64,000 nucleotides of DNA from Campylobacter ureolyticus ACS-301-V-Sch3b (GTDB lineage Bacteria > Campylobacterota > Campylobacteria > Campylobacterales > Campylobacteraceae), in NCBI RefSeq assembly GCF_000413435.1, contig NZ_KE340326.1:737216-801215 (forward strand), read 5' to 3'. The position numbers and the translations under genes are program-made. Below, piece after piece: positions 38,365 through 47,997 of the stretch (its first letter is position 1; every line of letters begins with the position of its first letter). The notes under the pieces were generated by a model that saw only the letters and a list, made by a program, of their open reading frames with translations, was not told the origin of the DNA and searched no databases.

Positions 38365-41300
38365 ATGAGCAAATTTACACACTTACATTTACATACTGAG
38401 TATTCACTTCTTGATGGAGCAAATAAAATTCCAGAGCTTGCTTCTATACTAAAAGAGCAAGGCGTTAATAGTGTTGCGATAACAGATCATGGAAATATGT
38501 TTGGAGCTATTGATTTTTATAAAACTATGAAAAAAAATGGCATCAAGCCAATAATAGGAATTGAAGCTTATATTCACAATCACGATGATTTAGGTGATAA
38601 AAGCGATAGGCAAAGATTTCATATTATTTTGCTTGCTAAAAATGAAATTGGATATAAAAATTTGATGTATTTAAGTTCAATGGCATTTTTAGAGGGGTTT
38701 TATTATAATCCAAGAATTAATAAAAAAATTTTAAAAGAACATAGTGAGGGTTTGATTTGTTCGGCAGCTTGCTTGCAAGGTGAGGTTAATTTTCATCTTA
38801 ATGTAAGTGAAAAAAATAGACAAAGAGGTGCAAAAGGCTATGAAAGAGCAAAAGAAGTTGCGCTTGAATATAAAGAAATTTTCAAAGATGACTTTTATCT
38901 TGAAATTATGCGTCATGGCATAACAGATCAGCTAAATATAGATAAGCAAATTCTTCAAATTTCAAAAGAAACTGGTATAAAAGTAATTGCCACAAATGAT
39001 GCACATTATCCATATCAAAATATGAGTGAAGCACATAATATTTATATGGCGATTTCAGGCATGAAACTTCGTCATGCCGTAAGACAATTTTATGTAAAAA
39101 GTAGCCAAGAAATGGAAAAAATATTTGCTGATATTCCAAATGTTATAGAAAATACACAAGAAATTGTTGATAAATGCAATTTAGAGCTAGATTTAGGTCA
39201 CCCAACTCCACCAAATTTCAAATTTACAACAGATTATGCAAAAAATTTAAATTTAACTTTGCCAAATCCTGGTGTTAGAGATGATTTAGAAAATGATAAG
39301 GTTTTATTTGAGTATTTAAGTAGGAAAGGACTTGAAGAAAGACTTAAATTTATAGACTCATCAAAACACGAAGTTTACAAAGATAGACTAGAAAGAGAAA
39401 TAAGCATAATAAATTCTATGAAATTTCCAGGATATATGCTTATAGTAAGTGATTTTATAAATCACGCCAAAGAAAAAGGTATCCCAGTTGGACCAGGTAG
39501 GGGAAGTGCTGCTGGAAGTTTGGTAGCGTTTTCATTGAAAATAACAGATATTGATCCACTTCCATATAACTTGCTTTTTGAAAGATTTTTAAATCCTGAA
39601 AGAGTGAGTATGCCAGATATTGATGTAGATTTTTGTCAAGATAGGCGAGGGGAAGTAATTGATTATGTAATTGAGCAATATGGCAGATACAATGTCGCTC
39701 AGGTTGCAACTTTTGGAAAGTTGCTTGCAAAAGGTGTTATTAGAGATGTTGCAAGAGTTTGTGAGATGCCTTATGCCGAAGCTGATAAAATGGCAAAGTT
39801 AATACCAAATGAGTTAAAAATAACTCTAAGAGATTCATTTGATAAAGAGCCAAAAATAAGATCTTTACTTGAAGAAAACATAGAAGCTAAAAAAATTTGG
39901 GATTATGCATTAGAACTTGAAGGACTTAATAGAAATGCAGGAATGCACGCAGCCGGAGTTGTGATAAGCAATGATGAGCTTTGGAACAAAACCCCTGTTT
40001 TTATCCAAACAAATAATGATAAAGGTCATCTTATCACGCAATACACAAAAGATTATCTTGAAGATGTTGATTTAATCAAATTTGACTTTTTGGGTCTTAA
40101 AACTCTAACTGTTATAAATAACGCTATAAAGCTTGTTAAAATGCGATATAACAAAGATGTCATTTGGGAAAAAATCGATATCAATGATAAAAAAGTTTAT
40201 GAAACCATAAGCAGTGGAAATACTTTAGGAATTTTCCAAATAGAAAGTGGCGGTATGCAAAAACTTGCCACTGATTTAAAGCCTGATAATTTTGAAGATG
40301 TTATAGCGATGATAGCGCTATTTCGACCAGGTCCTATGGATCTTATACCAAACTTTATTGAAAGAAAACATGGAAACGCAAAAATTGACTATCTTATAGA
40401 TGATATAAAAGAAATTTTAGAGCCAACTTATGGAATTATTGTCTATCAAGAACAAGTTATGCAAATCGTTCAAAAAATAGGTGGATTTAGCCTTGGTGAA
40501 GCAGATATCGTAAGAAGAGCGATGAGTAAGAAAAAAGAAGAAGAGATGAAACGCCTAAAAAAGGAGTATTTAGAGGGTGCTAAAAAAGGTGGATATGATA
40601 TCAAAAAAGCCGATGAGCTTTTTGAAATGATTATGAAATTTGCCTCTTATGGATTTAACAAATCTCACGCTGCAGCTTATGCATTAATTACTTTTCAAAC
40701 TGCTTATTTAAAGGCATATTATCCAGCTGAGTTCATGGCTGCACTTTTAACAAGTGAGGAAAATAACCTTGATAAAGTTGCAAGATATATAGATGAGATC
40801 AAAAGACTTAATATTGAGATTTTACCACCATCTATAAATTTATCCTTAAGAGAATTTAGCGTTGTTCAAAAAGGCGAAAAAGATGCAATTGTTTTTGGAA
40901 TGGGTGCTATAAAAGGTGTTGGTCTTGGTGCGATAGAAAATATCGTAGAAGAGAGAAAAAATGGAGATTTTACTGATATTAGTAACTTTGCTTCAAGGAT
41001 AGATAGTTTTAAGGTAAATAAAAGAGCGCTTGATGGACTTATAAAATCCGGCGCGATGGATTGTTTAAAACTAACGAGAAAAAATTTATTTTTAAATATT
41101 GATAATATCACAGAATCTACGCGTAATGCAAATAAAATAAAAAGCGATAAAGAAAACTCTTTATTTGCTGATTTAAGCGATGATGATATGAGTATGGAAG
41201 TTGAGGTACATTTAGAACTAACTAATGGTGAATATACTCAAAAAGATATTTTAAAAAACGAAAAAGAAGTGCTTGGACTTTATCTTTCAGGACATCCGCT

Positions 41301-41907
41301 TGATGATTATGTGAATGAAATAAATGAGATTGATTATACATTAACCAGTCAATTTGAAGAGCTTAATGATGTAACCGAGACTTTACTAGTAGGAAAAATA
41401 GAAGAGATAAATACAAGAATAACCAAAAAAGGCTCTAAAATGGCGATAGTTAATGTGCTTGATCTACACGGAAACTTTGAAATGGTAGTTTTTGATAACA
41501 AACTTCCCGAGATAGAAGCTTTATCAGAAACTGAGCTTGAAAGACCGTATGCTTTTAGAGTAAGAATTGAAAAAGATGATGCGCAGTATAAAATAACCTT
41601 AAATGAGTTTTTAAGACTTGATGAGGCAAAAAACTCAGATTTTAAAAAGCGAAGTTTTGCCAAAAAGGGCTTTAAAAAAGAAGAAAAAAGATTTTATGAA
41701 GAATATGTTTATACTATAAATTTAGATGAATTAAACCAAAATATAATTAATGAAATTTACAATCTTGCCTACAAACAAAATAACTTGAAAAACTCTAAAA
41801 AACTTATTTTAAGAGTTGAGACTTCAACAAAAGTATATATTTTTGAAACAAATTTCTTTGTTGATGAGAGTTTTGGTCAAAATGTAAATGAGATTTTGGT
41901 AGCGTAA
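38365..41907 (+). CDS. dnaE: DNA polymerase III alpha subunit
   Basis: Replicative polymerase, 1180 aa, full length. The PHP domain (HLHLHTEYSLLDGANKI onward) occupies about residues 1-270. The polymerase palm has PDIDVDFCQDRRGEV with the catalytic aspartates. The helix-hairpin-helix, OB-fold and tau-binding C-terminal regions follow. No proofreading exonuclease is fused, as expected with a separate DnaQ. It has its own AAAGAGAG site. Confidence 0.97.
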   Translation: MSKFTHLHLHTEYSLLDGANKIPELASILKEQGVNSVAITDHGNMFGAIDFYKTMKKNGIKPIIGIEAYIHNHDDLGDKSDRQRFHIILLAKNEIGYKNLMYLSSMAFLEGFYYNPRINKKILKEHSEGLICSAACLQGEVNFHLNVSEKNRQRGAKGYERAKEVALEYKEIFKDDFYLEIMRHGITDQLNIDKQILQISKETGIKVIATNDAHYPYQNMSEAHNIYMAISGMKLRHAVRQFYVKSSQEMEKIFADIPNVIENTQEIVDKCNLELDLGHPTPPNFKFTTDYAKNLNLTLPNPGVRDDLENDKVLFEYLSRKGLEERLKFIDSSKHEVYKDRLEREISIINSMKFPGYMLIVSDFINHAKEKGIPVGPGRGSAAGSLVAFSLKITDIDPLPYNLLFERFLNPERVSMPDIDVDFCQDRRGEVIDYVIEQYGRYNVAQVATFGKLLAKGVIRDVARVCEMPYAEADKMAKLIPNELKITLRDSFDKEPKIRSLLEENIEAKKIWDYALELEGLNRNAGMHAAGVVISNDELWNKTPVFIQTNNDKGHLITQYTKDYLEDVDLIKFDFLGLKTLTVINNAIKLVKMRYNKDVIWEKIDINDKKVYETISSGNTLGIFQIESGGMQKLATDLKPDNFEDVIAMIALFRPGPMDLIPNFIERKHGNAKIDYLIDDIKEILEPTYGIIVYQEQVMQIVQKIGGFSLGEADIVRRAMSKKKEEEMKRLKKEYLEGAKKGGYDIKKADELFEMIMKFASYGFNKSHAAAYALITFQTAYLKAYYPAEFMAALLTSEENNLDKVARYIDEIKRLNIEILPPSINLSLREFSVVQKGEKDAIVFGMGAIKGVGLGAIENIVEERKNGDFTDISNFASRIDSFKVNKRALDGLIKSGAMDCLKLTRKNLFLNIDNITESTRNANKIKSDKENSLFADLSDDDMSMEVEVHLELTNGEYTQKDILKNEKEVLGLYLSGHPLDDYVNEINEIDYTLTSQFEELNDVTETLLVGKIEEINTRITKKGSKMAIVNVLDLHGNFEMVVFDNKLPEIEALSETELERPYAFRVRIEKDDAQYKITLNEFLRLDEAKNSDFKKRSFAKKGFKKEEKRFYEEYVYTINLDELNQNIINEIYNLAYKQNNLKNSKKLILRVETSTKVYIFETNFFVDESFGQNVNEILVA

Positions 41908-41937
41908 TTAAATAAAATTTAGTAAGAATGTATTTTA

Positions 41938-41964
41938 ATAGCTTAGGAAAAATTCCTAAGCTAT
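41938..41964. terminator. Hairpin between dnaE and the lipoprotein gene
   Basis: ATAGCTTAGGAA (41938-41949) and TTCCTAAGCTAT (41953-41964) are exact inverted repeats between converging genes. No T-run follows, so its efficiency is uncertain. Confidence 0.6.
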
Positions 41965-41980
41965 GGTCTAAAATTAAAAT

Positions 41981-42511
41981 TTATTTTTCTACTTTTATAA
42001 GAATTTCGCCTTTTCCATTGTCGTATGCTATATAATTATAACTTATAGTTCCACTTAGAATATTGGCTTTGTTATTATAGCTTTTAAAGTCTTCTTTATT
42101 TAATGTATTTTTAAGTTCTATGTCTTGCATAATTTCTTTTTCCATTTGCCTACCATAATCACTTTTCATAGCTCTAGCCTGTGCGATATACGGAGCTGAG
42201 TTTAAAAATCCAAATGCTTTTACTTTTTTATTGGCTTCTTTGAGTGATTTTGCTGTTAGGTCGATATTGATATTTAGCTTACAAAAAGAAACTTTTTCTT
42301 CTTTATCTTTTTTTAGAAGTTCGTAATCATAGCTCGCTATTATGTCAAAGTTTTTATTAAACTCGTCTAAAAAATCATTATCAGCATCATCTATACCGTT
42401 TAATATTAAAAGTGCAGTATATGCACTTTCATCATCGTCACAGTCGTAACTACTAGCACAACCATTAAATAAAAATAAAACTAATATTGCTAAAGCTATT
42501 TTTTTAATCAT
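41981..42511 (-). CDS. Predicted lipoprotein beside the TM2 cluster
   Basis: A 176-aa protein with a lipoprotein signal (ALAILVLFLFNGCASSYD; lipobox FNGC). The rest is mixed alpha/beta with many charged residues and no recognised domain. It overlaps the preceding lipoprotein gene by 4 bases and ends the minus-strand cluster that starts with TM2 proteins. Function is unknown; context suggests an envelope role. Confidence 0.65.
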   Translation of the reverse strand: MIKKIALAILVLFLFNGCASSYDCDDDESAYTALLILNGIDDADNDFLDEFNKNFDIIASYDYELLKKDKEEKVSFCKLNINIDLTAKSLKEANKKVKAFGFLNSAPYIAQARAMKSDYGRQMEKEIMQDIELKNTLNKEDFKSYNNKANILSGTISYNYIAYDNGKGEILIKVEK

Positions 42512-42888
42512 TTAAACCACTCTTCGCTCATTTCGTGTGGATTGTTATTTAATAAATTTTTAATTTTTTTATCTTTTAAGATGCTTTTACAAATTTCATT
42601 GTTTGCATCGCTTCCCTGCTCAAAAGTAAAATTTTTATTTAATGTAAATTTTATACATTTTTTATTTTGTATTAAAATTTCAGCACTATTTTTATTTATG
42701 ATTGAAAGTGGGACATTTGTCATTTTTGATAAATCATCCAAATCTCCAACAGCTAGTTGATAGGCAGAAATATCTGTTTGCATTGTCATGATATTGGTTT
42801 TTGCTTTTAGAATAAGAGCTTTTGTATTATTATTGCCGCAACCACACATAAAAATCATAACCATTAAAAAACTTAAAATTTTTTTCAT
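42508..42888 (-). CDS. Predicted lipoprotein beside the TM2 cluster
   Basis: A 126-aa protein with a lipoprotein signal (ILSFLMVMIFMCGCG, lipobox MCGC). A helical region (ILKAKTNIMTMQTDISAYQLA) resembles the stalk of pilin-like proteins but the leader is not a prepilin leader. It is 3 bases downstream of a TM2 gene and 4 bases into the next lipoprotein gene. Unknown function. Confidence 0.62.
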   Translation of the reverse strand: MKKILSFLMVMIFMCGCGNNNTKALILKAKTNIMTMQTDISAYQLAVGDLDDLSKMTNVPLSIINKNSAEILIQNKKCIKFTLNKNFTFEQGSDANNEICKSILKDKKIKNLLNNNPHEMSEEWFK

Positions 42889-42891
42889 TTT

Positions 42892-43305
42892 TTATTTCCT
42901 TTTTAAATAATTTAAAATTTCCATCATTTTTTGATAATTTTTATCTTTGCATCTTATAAAACAAAGAAATATATCAATAAACCAAAACACAATCATAGCT
43001 ATAAATATAAACCCTATAATCATATCTAACACATCATTTTCACCTATTTCTTCTGAAATGGCTCCAAAAAAAGTGAGCATACACATTAAACCAACTTTTA
43101 TTCCTCCAATTAAAAAATCTTCTAAATAAAATCTATCTACACCAAAAATACCTAGAAAAATAGACAAAATCAAACAAATTGTTGGGTTTTTAAATTTATA
43201 CATCAAAATTTGCTCTTTTTGTTTATCGTCTAATGATTTTATTTCCTCATTTAGCATATAAACAGTATTTTGTGGCACATAATTTTGGATATCATAAAAA
43301 AACAT
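42892..43305 (-). CDS. TM2-domain membrane protein (paralogue 1)
   Basis: Start chosen at ATG 43305, with AAGG eight bases upstream inside the preceding stop; an in-frame ATG at 43356 would overlap the preceding gene by 46 bases. The 137-aa protein has the TM2 pattern YKFKNPTICLILSIFLG followed by GVDRFYLEDFLIGGIKVG. Two or three further helices follow. The four TM2 genes share a conserved N-terminal helix (LNEEIKSLDDKQKEQ type). TM2 function is unknown. Confidence 0.75.
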   Translation of the reverse strand: MFFYDIQNYVPQNTVYMLNEEIKSLDDKQKEQILMYKFKNPTICLILSIFLGIFGVDRFYLEDFLIGGIKVGLMCMLTFFGAISEEIGENDVLDMIIGFIFIAMIVFWFIDIFLCFIRCKDKNYQKMMEILNYLKRK

Positions 43306-43310
43306 ATTTT

Positions 43311-43718
43311 CTACCTTATGATATTTAAAAATGTCTGATAATTTAACTCCTTGCACTCTTTTTGAACGCGAAAGATGTCAATAATCAAAAAAACCATGTA
43401 TGCCAAAAATGCTACACCCATAATTGCATATGCTATTTGAGCAAGAAAAAGAGAAAGTAACAATCCAATAATTACTATTGCAAATGGTATGGCAATCTTT
43501 ATAATACCCCATTTTATATCGCCTATATAAAATCTATCAACTCCCCAACCACCTGCAAATATAGACAATATTAAACACAATACTGGATTTTTAAATTTAT
43601 AAATCATAAGTGTATTAAGTTGGCTTTCAGATAAATTTTCAAGTTTTTTATCCAAGCCATAGAGCGCACTGTTTGGTAAAACTTTACTTAAATTTTGCAT
43701 TAAAATAGCGTTATTCAT
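43311..43718 (-). CDS. TM2-domain membrane protein (paralogue 2)
   Basis: A 135-aa protein. The N-terminal soluble helix (LPNSALYGLDKKLENLSESQ) is followed by the TM2 hairpin with FKNPVLCLILSIFAGGWG and VDRFYIGDIKWGIIKIA. A third long hydrophobic segment (VIIGLLLSLFLAQIAYAIM) extends it beyond a minimal TM2. It starts 4 bases before the next upstream stop, a coupled arrangement. Confidence 0.75.
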   Translation of the reverse strand: MNNAILMQNLSKVLPNSALYGLDKKLENLSESQLNTLMIYKFKNPVLCLILSIFAGGWGVDRFYIGDIKWGIIKIAIPFAIVIIGLLLSLFLAQIAYAIMGVAFLAYMVFLIIDIFRVQKECKELNYQTFLNIIR

Positions 43719-44107
43719 AATAATTCCTTTATTTTAGTATAATTTTCTTCTGATGTTTTATTAGCTAATAAAATGCCATCTACAAGTGCTACAATATACA
43801 CAAGCCATGTTGGATCTATGACTGGATAGATAAAAAAGCCAATTATTACTAGAATAACAGTAGCTCCAGCATAAGCACCGCCAATGATATAATCACCAAT
43901 GTAAAATCGATGAGCACCAAAATTTCCAAGAAAAATTACAAGCAAAACAATAATCAATGGTCGTTTCATATTCATCATAGATATATTGAGAGCTCTTGAT
44001 TTTTCATCATCTAGATTATTTATTTTACCACTTAAAGCTAATTCATTGTAAGCCTTAGAGAACATCTTTTTTTTTATTTCTTCTGATAAAAAAATTTTAT
44101 CCATCAA
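43715..44107 (-). CDS. TM2-domain membrane protein (paralogue 3)
   Basis: A 130-aa protein with the TM2 hairpin MKRPLIIVLLVIFLGNFGAHRFYIGDYIIGG; here the usual GVDRFY is GAHRFY. An extra helix at the C-terminus (WLVYIVALVDGILLA) follows. It overlaps the next gene by 4 bases. It is part of a four-gene TM2 tandem array. Confidence 0.74.
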   Translation of the reverse strand: MMDKIFLSEEIKKKMFSKAYNELALSGKINNLDDEKSRALNISMMNMKRPLIIVLLVIFLGNFGAHRFYIGDYIIGGAYAGATVILVIIGFFIYPVIDPTWLVYIVALVDGILLANKTSEENYTKIKELL

Positions 44108-44170
44108 TCTTCCTTTAAAAATGTACTATGTGAAATATAATTAAGATTTTACTTCACATAGTGTAGTTGC

Positions 44171-44494
44171 TTATGCAAAGTAGCTAATTTTTGCAAAATT
44201 ATCTTTTTTAATGCTAGGCATTATTAAAAACCAGTCAATTATCGCCCAAATTCCAAGTCCACCCAATGTTACAAGCTTTAAAATTCCAAGCAAGATTTTA
44301 CCTTGATAAAATCTATCAACTCCAAGACCGCCAAGTAAAATTGACAAAATAAGACCTAATTTAGGATCTTTTAGCTGAAGCATAGAAATCGAATCTATTT
44401 TATCGCTACTTAAATTTTCTAACTTCTTTTTTAAAGCAAGTTGCAAATCAGCAGGAACCTTATCCTTTAGCTGTAAGAAAAGTGAATTTTCCAT
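44171..44494 (-). CDS. TM2-domain membrane protein (paralogue 4)
   Basis: A 107-aa protein and the most canonical TM2 member of the array: LKDPKLGLILSILLGGLG, VDRFYQGKILLGILKL and a final helix IWAIIDWFLIMPSIKKDN. The N-terminal helix (KVPADLQLALKKKLENLSSD) aligns with those of its neighbours. It is the first minus-strand gene of the group, diverging from the HTH gene. Confidence 0.8.
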   Translation of the reverse strand: MENSLFLQLKDKVPADLQLALKKKLENLSSDKIDSISMLQLKDPKLGLILSILLGGLGVDRFYQGKILLGILKLVTLGGLGIWAIIDWFLIMPSIKKDNFAKISYFA

Positions 44495-44631
44495 TTATAA
44501 TCCTTTTATTTAAAATATGTCTTTATATTATATGAAATAAAGTCTAAATTTTTAATAAATTTACGACTTATTTTCGCTGTTAATTATTTATTGCCTAAAA
44601 GATAAATTTATCACTAAAAAAAGGTAAATTT

Positions 44632-44829
44632 ATGAATTACACTCAAAGAGACAAAGCAAGAATTTTAAGAGTTACGACTAGAACACTTCAAAGGTGGCGA
44701 ACGACAAAGCCTGAATTATATGCTATCATAGAGGCTTCTTTTATCCTTAGAGAGGCGATTTCTTTTGATGAAGAAACAAATAAAAAAGTAAAAGAGATGA
44801 TAAAAGAAGCAATTCCTGAAAATAGTTAG
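44632..44829 (+). CDS. Small helix-turn-helix protein
   Basis: A 65-aa protein with an HTH (ARILRVTTRTLQRWRTTKPEL, residues about 9-29). Its W-x4-KP-x-LY-x-I pattern matches the prophage regulator at 30938. It diverges from the TM2 cluster across 137 bases and is the natural candidate regulator for it. It could instead be a remnant of an older phage. An AAAAGG site precedes it. Confidence 0.65.
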   Translation: MNYTQRDKARILRVTTRTLQRWRTTKPELYAIIEASFILREAISFDEETNKKVKEMIKEAIPENS

Positions 44830-44910
44830 ATTGGCTAAAAGTTAAATAATGAAAATGATTAAACGTATTTTAAACATAAAAATTTAATTTTTAAAATAAA
44901 TTTTTGAAAT

Positions 44911-45702
44911 TTAGACTAAATCTTTGAAGTCATTTAGCTCAAATAAAAGTAGATTTTCACTTCTTAAATTTATTAGTTCTTTGCTAAAGCCACTTTTTGA
45001 AAAAAGTGCTACTATGTGTGGTGAAATTCCTAGTTTTTGACATTTTAAGTCTATTAAATTTAAGATATTTTTACAAACTTTTCTCTCCTTGTATTTTACT
45101 TCGCCAACTATGAAAAAACCGTTAAGCTTAGCAAAAATGTCTATTTCAAACTCCTTTGTCCAAAAGCTGTAAATTTCAACCTCTTTTAAGTCAAGTCTTT
45201 TTTTTAAAAGCTCACAACTTAATGTTTCAAACCCTAGGCTTGAGTAATTATCAAAATCACACTTTATTTTTTCCAAAACTTCATCAAATTTGTTTCTTTT
45301 AAGTAGAGTTAAATTTGGCTCGACAAATCTAAACCAAAATCTTAAAAAGTTACTTTTAAAATGAATTTTATCGTGCATAACATATCTTCGTAAATGCCTT
45401 GGAAGCTTTTCTTTTGGATGTTTTGGAGTAGGTTTTTTCTCTCTAGTTTTTTCTAAAATTATATAATTTTTATTAAGTAAATCATTTACAATTTTTTGAG
45501 ATTTATAGCGAGGAAAAATCTTATTAAGCCCGTATTTTTTCCTATCGCTTTTTGCAAATTTCATTAATGCAAGCTTTTCATCACTGCTTAAATCAAAAAT
45601 AAATTCATCAAATTTATATAAAATTTCATTTTTTATAGCTTCAAAAACATTGTCATAAATTTTTGTATCACTCAAATTTTCAAAAAAGAAGTCATCAAAC
45701 AC
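44911..45702 (-). CDS. DUF234-domain nuclease-like protein (start uncertain)
   Basis: A 263-aa protein with the DUF234 fold that normally ends archaeal-type P-loop ATPases. The nuclease-like core has EIDIFAKLNGFFIVGEVKYKERK, with Asp, Glu and Lys as in PD-(D/E)xK enzymes. The ATPase half is absent. The first canonical start in frame is GTG 45702, which has no clear ribosome-binding site. In-frame sequence is open for 24 more codons to an ATA at 45774, six bases after AGGAGA. The real start may therefore be non-canonical, or the start codon may be mutated. Confidence 0.68.
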   Translation of the reverse strand: MFDDFFFENLSDTKIYDNVFEAIKNEILYKFDEFIFDLSSDEKLALMKFAKSDRKKYGLNKIFPRYKSQKIVNDLLNKNYIILEKTREKKPTPKHPKEKLPRHLRRYVMHDKIHFKSNFLRFWFRFVEPNLTLLKRNKFDEVLEKIKCDFDNYSSLGFETLSCELLKKRLDLKEVEIYSFWTKEFEIDIFAKLNGFFIVGEVKYKERKVCKNILNLIDLKCQKLGISPHIVALFSKSGFSKELINLRSENLLLFELNDFKDLV

Positions 45703-45843
45703 AAAATGAAACTTTAAAAGTTCATTTATATTTAGATTTGGAAATCTTTTTGCTGTGATTTTTAAAGCGTTTATTCTAGTTCTCCTTTTTTAGTGCCATT
45801 TTACCAAATTTAGATATAATTTACAAAAATTCAAGGAAATAGT

Positions 45844-47148
45844 TTGAAGATAAATAAAGAAGATATTATTTTAAAAGAGGGCGTTTTTTATTTTGATTGG
45901 ACGGCTTCTGGCTTGGCATACAGACCTATAGAAAATGAAATTTTAAGAATTTTAAAAACTTATGCAAATACCCATTCAGAAGCTAGTGAGCATGCAAGAA
46001 TTACAAGCGAATATTATGAAAAAGCAAAAATTGGTTTAAAAAATTTATTAGAACTTGATGATAAATTTTATCTTTTTGCATGTGGTTTTGGAGCAACTGC
46101 AGCGATTAAAAAATTTCAAGAACTTATGGGAATTTATATTCCACCAATGAGTAGGGAGTTTTTAAAACTTGATATTAAAAATTTAGAAAATCTACCTTTA
46201 GTTTTAGTTTCTCCATACGAGCATCACTCAAACGAGATAAGTTATAGAGCAGGGCTTTGCGAGGTAAAAAGAATTCCATTAGATGAAAAAGGCGAAATTG
46301 ATTTTAACGCTTTGACTCAAATTTTATCAGAAAACAGAGGTAGAAAAATAATTGCTTCTTTTAGTGTTGCTTCAAATATCACAGGCGTTTTGACTGATTA
46401 TAAAAGACTTTATTTAATTGTAAAAGCATTTGGCGGGATAGTGACACTAGATGCAGCAAGTGTGGCATCTCACATGCAAATTGATCCTGGTTTTTATGAT
46501 GCATTATTTATATCGCCACATAAGCTTTTAGGCGGAGTTGGATCAAGTGGAATTTTAATTATGAAAAAAGAGCTTTGTGTAAGCGATGAGCCGACTTTTG
46601 CAGCTGGTGGAACAGTGAGATATGTTGATAGAAAAACTCAAATTTATAAAATAGATAAGGAAAAGCTTGAGGATGCAGGAACACCTGGAATTACAGAGCT
46701 AATTAGGAGTTATTTAGCTTTTAAGCTTAGAAATGATATTGGACTTGAAAATATAGAAAAAAAAGAGCTTGAATTAAAAGAGTATTTTTTAGAAAAAATT
46801 TTAAGACTTGAAGATGTGATATTGTATGCCAAAGATGTTGAAAACAAACTTCCAATATTTTCGTTTAATGTAAAGGGTTTTGATCCATATACTTTTTCAA
46901 CTCTTCTTAGTCAAAAATATAATGTAGAAACTAGAGCAGGATGTGCATGTGCAGGACCTTATGGACATGATTTAATGAATATGAATGATGGTAGAAATTT
47001 TTTAGAAGATGGCAAACCTGGATTTGTAAGAGTTAGTATTAATTATACACATGAAAAAGATGATATTGATTATTTAATAAGTGCTATAAAAGCAGTTATT
47101 AAGCTAAGAGAAAAAGTTAAAATGACAGGTGGAAAACATCTTTGCTAG
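45844..47148 (+). CDS. Class V aminotransferase (cysteine desulfurase-like)
   Basis: A 434-aa PLP enzyme with a TTG start nine bases after AAGGAA. The PLP lysine is in FISPHKLLGGVGSSGILI. The HEH-type stretch SPYEHHSNEISYR and the LDAASVASH motif (aspartate contacting the cofactor) are family features. A cysteine-bearing CACAGPYGHD near residue 375 fits the loop used by SufS/CsdA enzymes. Sulfur transfer is likely but a different substrate such as kynurenine is not excluded. Confidence 0.8.
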   Translation: MKINKEDIILKEGVFYFDWTASGLAYRPIENEILRILKTYANTHSEASEHARITSEYYEKAKIGLKNLLELDDKFYLFACGFGATAAIKKFQELMGIYIPPMSREFLKLDIKNLENLPLVLVSPYEHHSNEISYRAGLCEVKRIPLDEKGEIDFNALTQILSENRGRKIIASFSVASNITGVLTDYKRLYLIVKAFGGIVTLDAASVASHMQIDPGFYDALFISPHKLLGGVGSSGILIMKKELCVSDEPTFAAGGTVRYVDRKTQIYKIDKEKLEDAGTPGITELIRSYLAFKLRNDIGLENIEKKELELKEYFLEKILRLEDVILYAKDVENKLPIFSFNVKGFDPYTFSTLLSQKYNVETRAGCACAGPYGHDLMNMNDGRNFLEDGKPGFVRVSINYTHEKDDIDYLISAIKAVIKLREKVKMTGGKHLC

Positions 47149-47217
47149 TTTTGACTTAGTTTTATCAAATTTGGTTTAGATTTTTATATAGCTTTAAAAT
47201 ACGGGTAAGGGAAATTT

Positions 47218-47997
47218 GTGATAGAGTTTTTGCTTTTAGGGTGCGTTGTTGGTGTATGTGCTGGAATGTTTGGCATCGGTGGTGGGGGTATAATGGTTCC
47301 CATCTTTACTATGATTTTTTTAAAAGAAGGCATAAGTGATGCAATGCATTTGGCTCTTGGCAGTAGTATGTGTGCCATAATAATAACCTCATTATCTAGT
47401 TTTTTAGCCCATAATAAAAATAATGCTGTTAGGTGGGATTTGCTTAAATTAATTGTTCCTGGAATCATAATAGGAACCATGCTAAGTGCATTTATTGCCT
47501 CTTTTATACCAGCTTTTTATCTTGCTATGGTTTTTAGTTTATATATGTTTATTTCAGCCTTAAGAATGTTTTTCTCAAAAAGCGTAAGTAAAACAAGGCG
47601 AATTTATAAAAAACATATTCAATTTATCGCAGGACTTATCATAGGGTCAGTTTCAGCAATAGTATCGATTGGCGGAGGGAGTTTAAGCGTTCCATATATC
47701 GCTTCTCAAGGAGTTGATATTAAAAAAGCCATTGGAACATCTGCTGCTATAGGTTTTCCATTAGCTATTGCTGGGACTTTTGGCTATATCGTAAGTGGCT
47801 GGCAAAATACAAATTTGAGTGAGTTTATAATCGGGTATGTAAATTTAAAAGCTGTATTTTTTACAACAATTACCAGCTTTTTATTCGCACCACTTGGAGT
47901 TAAAATAATTCATAATATTAAATCACAAAATGTAAAAAAAATCTTTGGAGTATTTTTATTTATTTTAAGTATGAAAATGCTTTTTGAGTTTATCTAG
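47218..47997 (+). CDS. TauE/SafE family sulfite/sulfonate exporter-like protein
   Basis: A 259-aa polytopic protein with about eight helices and a GTG start. Two TauE repeats are visible; each begins with a glycine-rich turn (GMFGIGGGGIMVP and VSIGGGSLSVPY). Family members move organosulfur anions. The gene is next to a cysteine-desulfurase-like enzyme, which may be meaningful but could be chance. It faces uppP across a palindrome. Confidence 0.82.
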   Translation: MIEFLLLGCVVGVCAGMFGIGGGGIMVPIFTMIFLKEGISDAMHLALGSSMCAIIITSLSSFLAHNKNNAVRWDLLKLIVPGIIIGTMLSAFIASFIPAFYLAMVFSLYMFISALRMFFSKSVSKTRRIYKKHIQFIAGLIIGSVSAIVSIGGGSLSVPYIASQGVDIKKAIGTSAAIGFPLAIAGTFGYIVSGWQNTNLSEFIIGYVNLKAVFFTTITSFLFAPLGVKIIHNIKSQNVKKIFGVFLFILSMKMLFEFI

